A stretch of 64,000 bases of DNA from Paraspadella gotoi (lineage: Eukaryota; Chaetognatha): assembly GCA_051294375.1 (NCBI GenBank), contig CM119267.1:11035045-11099044 (forward strand), in the 5' to 3' direction. Numbering within the stretch: position 1 is the first letter of the stretch; the number at the start of each line of letters is the position of its first letter. Shown in pieces: positions 57,107 through 64,000 of this stretch. The position numbers were made by a program, and so were the translations under genes. Below the pieces are notes generated by a model. That model was not told the DNA's origin and did not search any database. It saw only the letters and a list, made by a program, of their open reading frames with translations.

Positions 57107-60100
57107 CTACAAGTAAGATGGAGACAACCTCGCCGCCGTCGACGACCCCTTGGCGCCGGCCTGTTGGACTCGTCCCCGTCTCACCCTAAACAATTCCTCG
57201 GCGTCCATCTCCTCCGCCCATTCGTCCTGAGCCATCGGGGCCAAAATTTCGTCGATGCGAAAGTCGAGTTCCATCAGGCGTCGCTCGTGGTCTTCCACCT
57301 CGAGGATCTCCGACTCGGGCCGGCGACGCTTCTTCGCCAAATAGGGCGTCGGAAGTTCCTCACCGCGGCGCCGCGCGATGCCGGGAGGGCGCCACCTGAT
57401 TTAAGAAGCAAGGACAACGTTTAATCCTTCAGCGTTCGTTCGTTCGTTCGTTCGTTCTTCGTTATTTGTTCGTTCGTTCGTCTTCGTATCCTTTCGTTCT
57501 TCCTATCGTTCGTTCGTTCGTTCTTCGTTCCGTTTTCGTATGGTCTTCGTTCGTTCTTCGTTCGTTCCTTCGTTCCTTCGTTTGTAGTCTGTAGTTATAT
57601 ATTCATTCCTCTCACTTGTCCATATCATCGATGAGTTCAAGGACTTGGTCGACTTCCGCGGTTTCCAACTGCAGCTTGTCCAACGTCGCTGCCAACCCGT
57701 TGCCGTTTTCGTTGCCATTATCATCGTAATTTCCATCACTTTTACCATTTCCCTCGCCACCTCCGCCGTCTTCTCCGCCACCTTCGCCGCTAGTTCCACC
57801 CCCTTCTCCTCCCCCTTCACCACCACCATTGAAATCGCGATCGGCTTCGTCGTGTCCCTTTGCGGAGTCATCGCCGCCGTTTCTTTTTTCTCCTCTCTCC
57901 GCGGCGCCCTTCAGGCCTTCCACCATGACGGCGACCGTCTTCCGCTCCAACACTTCGTCCGCTTCCGTCGCCAGCTTCTCCAAGTTCGACTCCAACGCTC
58001 GGGCCTCCTCCTCCTCTTCGGACGAAGCGCGGGAGTGGCTTTCGCCTCTGTTGTTAATTGATTAATTAAAACTGCACTAAATTATAAATAATGACGTTTA
58101 AGATTATTATCGATAATTAAGGGAAGACGCGTGAAAGTTCCGTTTTTTTTTCCCATAATGATATTAATTATATCGATTTACTTTATTTGAAATTACCACA
58201 TACCTATTTTGCCCGATTTCGCTGGGCCGCGTCCGTAGCAGAGGCACGACAGGTTCCATCAGCAGCGTCGCCTCCGCGTCGACAGAGAGCTCGTTTGAAA
58301 CGCGTCTCCGTCGACGATTTCTCTTCCTTCTCTTCCTCTTGTTGTTGCAGTGTTTGTTGTAGTTGTTCTTGTTTTAGTTGGGATTCTTTATTCGGGAGTT
58401 TCAGCGGTAGTTTTTGTTGTCAGATGTTTGCTTTCCATCCGCAGTGATTTTTCCGCATCTGTCGTGGAATCGTCAACTAGTAAAATTTCAGTCTTCTCGA
58501 CGCTATCGTCAATCTCGCCGTCTCGCCTTCCTTCAACGGACGTCTCTGTCTCTGTCGACTCAACCGATTCTATAGTTTCGTCCGCATTGTCTCGATCCGA
58601 CGTCCCGACGTCTCCTTGCCGCGTTTCGATCGGCATCACGGCTTCCGCCGTGGCAAAGGTGAGTGAAGTGAGTTTCTGTTTTTCTTCTTCTACGAAATCG
58701 TTAATCTCTGTTTTCGCAGAGAGTGTAACGGAATCTTTCGCTGCTTCCACCGAAACGGAAATGTCTTTTAAATTTTCCTCTTTTTTATCGCCAANNNNNN
58801 NNNNATTTAATTCTCCTTCACGTACAGAGATTGAGTTTTCTTCCGGCGTGGTTATGGATTGTCCTTCTGTCATTGTCGTTTGCTCGTTTTTAAGTGCCAC
58901 ATCAGATTCTATTTTTGGTTCTGAGATTGTTTTCTCTTCCGGGGATAACATCGACTCATCTTCTGCCGTCAACGACGTCTCCTTTAATGCCGCCGAATTA
59001 ATTTCGTTCTCTGAAGCGGTTTCATTCGTTGTTTTTACCAATTCCTCTTTTATTTCTAAGACTGATTCATTTTCAGGCTTCTGGAACATTACTTTTACTT
59101 CGGTTGCGTCAATGCGTTCCTCCTCGGGCAAAGAGATGAATTCTTCTGTCGCTACTGACATACATTCGATTTTCGGAGTCGAAACAAAATTTTCTGGCGC
59201 CGAAACCGGTTCCATCTTTGTTGGCATGACCATTTTTTTCTTGGACGAAGAGACCAACTGTTTCTCTGATGCCAAGACCAATTCAACTCGATCCACAATC
59301 TCTTCAATTTCTGTCAACGAGTCCGATTCGCCCTCGTCCAGCTTTACTTCTGTTGCCCCAATCGATTCGTTCACTTTCTCTGAGCTTACTTCTCTTAATT
59401 CTCTCTCGGTTCTGTCCTCCATCTCATTTCTCGTCATTTCATCGCTAGTTCGTTCCCCATCATTGATTGATTCTCGCCTAAGTCCATCCACATTGAGATC
59501 CAAACAGTGTTCCTCTTCATGCTTTTCCGAGGGAAGTTCTTCTTCCTTCGTTCCCAATGTACATTTTTCCTTGAACGGTTCCGTTCCGCTAGATTCCAGC
59601 GTCTTTTCTTTTACGGAATCAATTGGAGCTTCACTCGCCGTTTTAAGTTCGTTTTCCATTCCTGCACTTCGCGTACCAATGTTATAACATTCTTTGACTT
59701 GAGAGTCATCCGCAGTTTCCGACCGGAAGTCCTCGTGAGGTCGAGGTAAATCCGCGCTGGTCAACTCGGACTTTTCCGATTCTGCACTGACGAGAGTCTT
59801 TTCGACTTTTGCTTCTTCGACGTTAATCGAAACATTTCCGACATAATCAAGATCCATTGTAACAGCTTGCTTTTTTATATTTACCGTTTCGGCATCGTTA
59901 ACGTCTTCAATTAAATCAGGTTCCTGGAATTTTACTTTTTTGACAACCTTAACGAAATTGCCGGGTATCGCCTGATCGCTTTTCTCCAGTTTTTCCGTTA
60001 TTTGCTTCACATCCTCTTCCTCCAACGGCTTCGCTATTTTTGCCTCGTTAACTTTCATGGAAAGTTCCTGAAGATCAACCGTCTCATTTTCAATTTTCAC

Positions 60101-63100
60101 TTCGACATTTTCGTCTACTTCGTCAGTGATTAAATTATGAGGCGAGGCCATCACTTGTTCGTCATTCGTCTGCGCAAGAGTTTTCTCCACTTCTAGTTGA
60201 TCTGATGAACCTGTACAACCTGTACATTCTTCTCCTTCTTTCACCGATTTCACGATCGTCTCTTCCTCATTTTCCCTCTCTATGTTTTCGTTATCAACTT
60301 CCGTCGGAAATGATTCTCGCTGTTTTTCAACGACGACAACTTCATTATTTCCATCTAAAGTCTCAGATTCGATCGTCTTCCGATTCGGCGCCGGAATGGA
60401 TTTCGATTCCGGTTCAATGTCCGACTCGACGTCTGGCGAAACGGGCTCGTAAGGGTTCGCATCTTCCACTTGACGCTCAGAAGTCGGCGCCGGCGCAACA
60501 ATCTTGTCAGGAACGACGTCCTCCAATTGACTGGTTCTTCGTTCCTCCAAGTCGTCCGTCACCGAATCCGCCGTTTTCGTCAAACCATTCTGTTCTTCCC
60601 CAGTCTCGGCCCTTTCCGTTTCCAACGACTCGAAGACAATTTTGGTCCAATCCTCGCTACAGGCGTCACTTGAGGATCTGCTAGCCACTTCCGAAGTCTG
60701 AAGCACCACTTTCGTCCACCCTTCGCTTGAACCGTCGCTGGAAGCTCGACTCGCCACTTCCGACGCTTCAGCCGCCTCCGATAATGCTACAGCAGCTTCT
60801 GCTTCCACCGAGACGTCGATGTCGCTTTCTAACGCCTCTCGACGCAGCGGCGGCGTCAAGTGATCTCCCTCGCGCTTTCCTTTGCTTCCCGCAACGCTCT
60901 CCATCTTTTCCGCGGATAAAGCGGGGCGTGGCTGGAGATTATCGAGAGGAAGCTCTTCGCAGGGAAGGTCTCGGCGCGAGAGATCCGGACTCGGCGTCGG
61001 GAGCAGATCGTAGGACGCTGAGGTGTTTCTTCGCCGATATTTCGCGGGTTTTCTTTTGCTCGGCTCTGAGTAAACCGGAGGAGGATGAAGAGGTGGAGCC
61101 GGCGACTGCTCAGATTCCGATATAGGCGCTGCGATTGCAGGTTGTTTGTTTTCGTCGCGATTTCCGATTTCCAAAGATTCTAAATCGTTTTCCTCGTTTT
61201 CTATCGGAACTTCATCGTATATTTTTTTGTCATCGTCGTCGTCGTCTTCGTCGTCGTCCTTTTCCAAACTCTGCTTTACCGCGGCGCCCTCTCCCGATTT
61301 CGCCTCCGATTCGACCGCGACGTTTTCGTAGATGTCGCTGTGAGTCGATCTCTGCCGCGACCGCGACCGACTGCGCCTCTGGTCTAAAGTCTCGTAGCCG
61401 TCGTACCCCTCCGCTGCCAGGCAAGCAACGGGTTCGTAGACGCCGAAGCTGCCGCGGCGATCGTTCTCTGCGGCAGCGGCGTCGGCGGCGGTGGCGTCGG
61501 TTTTGAAGGTGCAGGGTTCGAAGATGGTCTCATCGTCCTTGGAGGGGAGATCGGGAGCGTCGACGACGATGGCGACGGGGGGGTGAACCTAAAATTAGAG
61601 TATTTAAGTAATTTTAAATATTTTAAATGTTTATTTAAGTGTTGTATTAACCTTGAGGCCCGGAATCTTTTCGGCGAGCGACTCCAACTCTTCGCGACTC
61701 AACTCCTCCACTTCGAAGTCGAATTCGGCGTCGGATTCGACGTCGACTTCGACTCCGAAGCCGACGCCTCCGCTGCCGAATGTGGAGGCGTCGACGAGGG
61801 ATTGGGAGGATGCTTCGTGGACGAGATGCTGCGGCGTTGAGGTGTGGACGCAAGGTTCGGGGGTGAAGTCAATGTCGGAGGGTTGGTGAGTTGATGCTTC
61901 GTGTTCGCGATTCGATTCTTGAAAAAGTGGTTCTATCGTAAATTTCATTTTGAAGTTGATTCAAATCAGAAATGTTTATATAAATTAAAGTATAAATCAT
62001 GCCAAGGCAGTTAAGTTCATGATTTTACTTTTACTTTAAATTTACTATACGCACAAAAGGTGTAATAAAACGTAAATTATAATTCAAACGACTCACCTAT
62101 TTGGCCACTTTCTTCCGNNNNNNNNNNNNNNNNNNNNNNNNNNNNNNNNNNNNNNNNNNNNNNNNNNNNNNNNNNNNNNNNNNNNNNNNNNNNNNNNNNN
62201 NNNNNNNNNNNNNNNNNNNNNNNNNNNNNNNNNNNNNNNNNNNNNNNNNNNNNNNNNNNNNNNNNNNNNNNNNNNNNNNNNNNNNNNNNNNNNNNNNNNN
62301 NNNNNNNNNNNNNNNNNNNNNNNNNNNNNNNNNNNNNNNNNNNNNNNNNNNNNNNNNNNNNNNNNNNNNNNNNNNNNNNNNNNNNNNNNNNNNNNNNNNN
62401 NNNNNNNNNNNNNNNNNNNNNNNNNNNNNNNNNNNNNNNNNNNNNNNNNNNNNNNNNNNNNNNNNNNNNNNNNNNNNNNNNNNNNNNNNNNNNNNNNNNN
62501 NNNNNNNNNNNNNNNNNNNNNNNNNNNNNNNNNNNNNNNNNNNNNNNNNNNNNNNNNNNNNNNNNNNNNNNNNNNNNNNNNNNNNNNNNNNNNNNNNNNN
62601 NNNNNNNNNNNNNNNNNNNNNNNNNNNNNNNNNNNNNNNNNNNNNNNNNNNNNNNNNNNNNNNNNNNNNNNNNNNNNNNNNNNNNNNNNNNNNNNNNNNN
62701 NNNNNNNNNNNNNNNNNNNNNNNNNNNNNNNNNNNNNNNNNNNNNNNNNNNNNNNNNNNNNNNNNNNNNNNNNNNNNNNNNNNNNNNNNNNNNNNNNNNN
62801 NNNNNNNNNNNNNNNNNNNNNNNNNNNNNNNNNNNNNNNNNNNNNNNNNNNNNNNNNNNNNNNNNNNNNNNNNNNNATAATTCAAACGACTCACCTATTT
62901 GGCCACTTTCTTCCGAAGGGTCTGGTCCTTCGTCGCCAACGAAAGCGCGTGGCTGTTCAAACTGCTCCTTATGAGCTGTTGCTGTTTCGCTTCGACTGTC
63001 GACGTCCGATTCGCCTCGGGTCGGAGCAGTCAAATCAATCTCGACTTCGACAGAAAAAACGACTTCGTTCACCGAAAAATCGATTTTGTTTTCGCTTGAA

Positions 63101-64000
63101 AATTCATCATCTTTGAGCGGACGAGGAGATGCGTCGGCGAGCGGACTCGATGCGGCGGATGCCGGCGGAGATTTTGTTAATGCCGTGAATGCGGAGAATG
63201 CCGTGAGATCGTGGGGGGAATTCTCGACGACAATTTCTGAAAGGTCGCCTTGCGAGACCACCCCTCGTGAAAGACGATCGCTTTCTATACTACGCTCGAT
63301 ATCTGTCGTCGTGATCGTCGTCGTCGTCGTCGTCGTGATCATAGTTTCGTTCAAAATATCGTCGTTTTTGCTCGTATGAAACATTAACTCGGATGTTTGT
63401 TGTTGTTGTTCATGTTTTAGTTGTTCGATCGTTGATTCGCCGACGACTGGTTGATCAAATTCTAAAGGTCGATCATCTTCATCTTTGTCATTTTCATCGG
63501 CTCGATCGTTGTCTTCGCTATTAACAGATTCGATTTCAACCACATTGTCCACGGGGACATTGTCCTCCGCGACATTGTGCTCGATAATTTGATTTGTCAA
63601 CAAGGGCGCAGATATCTCCGGAGGCGTGAGCGTATCGTGGCCAGAAATAAATGTCTCGGTTTTAGGCTGACCGTTCCCAGTTTCGAATCCATTAATTAGT
63701 GGAGCCAATCGTAATGCTTCAGATCTCCTGAAGTCTGATGACTCAGTCAATTGCGGTTTTCCAACTTTAAAATCATTTTTTTGCGATTTCTGCGCCGAAG
63801 TTTCGGAATCGTTCGACCGTTGCGCCATGGATTCTGCTGCGAGCGCAATCGGCGTCGCGGCTTCGGAATCGTTTATTTTGTCCTCCGATTGTTTACGATT
63901 TCGACGTTTTTGTTTCTTCGTATTCAAACGGAAACGAATTATTCGTCGCCGGCGGACGAACGACGCCCGATGCGACGCCGGTGACGTCAGAGGGCGCGGA
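57107..64000 (-). CDS. Large acidic low-complexity protein, unknown (multi-exon; 5' end outside window; apparent frameshifts)
   Basis: Not recognised. Exons on the minus strand: beyond 64000 to 62895, 61917-61652, 61588-58204, 58047-57616, 57395-57107; splice sites and phases agree. The first visible part is very basic (RRRRIIRFRLNTKKQKRR) and open to the window edge, which could follow a membrane segment lying outside. After that the protein is dominated by Glu, Asp, Ser and Thr (for example EKDDDEDDDDDDKK), with a Gly/Glu-rich stretch at 57720-57830 and a more ordered C-terminal part (SEILEVEDHERRLMELDFR, AQDEWAEEMDAEELF). Near 58390 the long frame hits TAA, but coding character continues in the next frame (QLKQEQLQQTLQQQEEEKEE) and, ~100 bp later, in a third frame (ELSVDAEATLLMEPVVPLL) up to the donor at 58204. 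Each shift needs one extra base, so there are two +1 shifts, from assembly error or real decay. Gaps lie at 58795 and 62118. Confidence 0.6.
57423..57590 (+). repeat. (CGTT)n-type microsatellite in an intron
   Basis: TTCG/CGTT tetranucleotide units with interruptions inside the 220-bp intron 57396-57615. Confidence 0.85.
58795..58804. other. Assembly gap (10 N) inside an exon
   Basis: Ten N within the acidic-protein frame; both flanks are open in the same frame as laid out. Confidence 1.
62118..62876. other. Assembly gap (759 N) with duplicated flanks
   Basis: The 39 bases before the gap (62079-62117) are identical to the 39 bases after it (62877-62915), both flush with the N run. Confidence 1.

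Noticed and set aside
58350-59687. 445-codon plus-strand Ser/Val-rich frame
   Set aside because: Antisense of the Glu/Asp-rich minus-strand exon; the Ser-rich content mirrors GAA/GAC codons.

Overview
The window is nuclear DNA of an invertebrate animal. The genes carry spliceosomal introns with GT...AG borders. The gene set is animal: a TRIP12-type HECT ligase, cytochrome c, PHOSPHO2, ornithine aminotransferase, class IA PI3-kinase, a dysferlin-type ferlin and a seven-repeat delta-1-like protocadherin. Intergenic DNA is AT-rich and full of short repeats, foldback elements and GA/CT microsatellites. The protocadherin hints at a lophotrochozoan-like bilaterian, but the species cannot be fixed from this window.

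Layout: 1-4.9 kb holds the last ten visible exons of TRIP12 (+). Cytochrome c (two exons), a small one-pass membrane protein and PHOSPHO2 follow (all +) up to 8.6 kb. From 8.9 to 12.4 kb is a nest of mobile elements: a 1.35-kb element also present in a TRIP12 intron, and several foldback elements whose arms carry a hammerhead-ribozyme-like motif. Intronless ornithine aminotransferase (12.75-14.1 kb), PI3-kinase p110 with one intron (15.6-19.7 kb) and an intronless 2,072-residue ferlin (23.9-30.2 kb) follow, all +. On the minus strand, a protocadherin gene spans 44.2 to 31.5 kb, with two possible alternative C-terminal tails. From 46.6 to 54.9 kb is a repeat block: a ~0.8-kb unit in direct and inverted copies, with 5S-rRNA-derived modules, a tRNA-like SINE, a 628-bp TA-flanked insertion and three assembly gaps. 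The right end (57.1-64 kb, -) holds a large acidic protein gene that runs off the window, is damaged by two apparent +1 frameshifts and contains two gaps.

The genes show no operon-like relation. They are unrelated housekeeping (cytochrome c, ornithine aminotransferase, ubiquitin ligase), signalling (PI3K), membrane-repair/fusion (ferlin) and adhesion (protocadherin) genes. Intron density is very uneven: TRIP12 and the protocadherin are heavily split, while ferlin, ornithine aminotransferase and PHOSPHO2 have no intron.

All joins and alignments were done by eye; no database search was run. Exon borders rest on splice consensus, phase continuity and recalled family conservation. The most unusual signals are the hammerhead-like foldback family with a paired change in stem II, the 5S-derived modules inside a repeat array, and the alternative protocadherin tail that needs a 43-base GC-AG intron.
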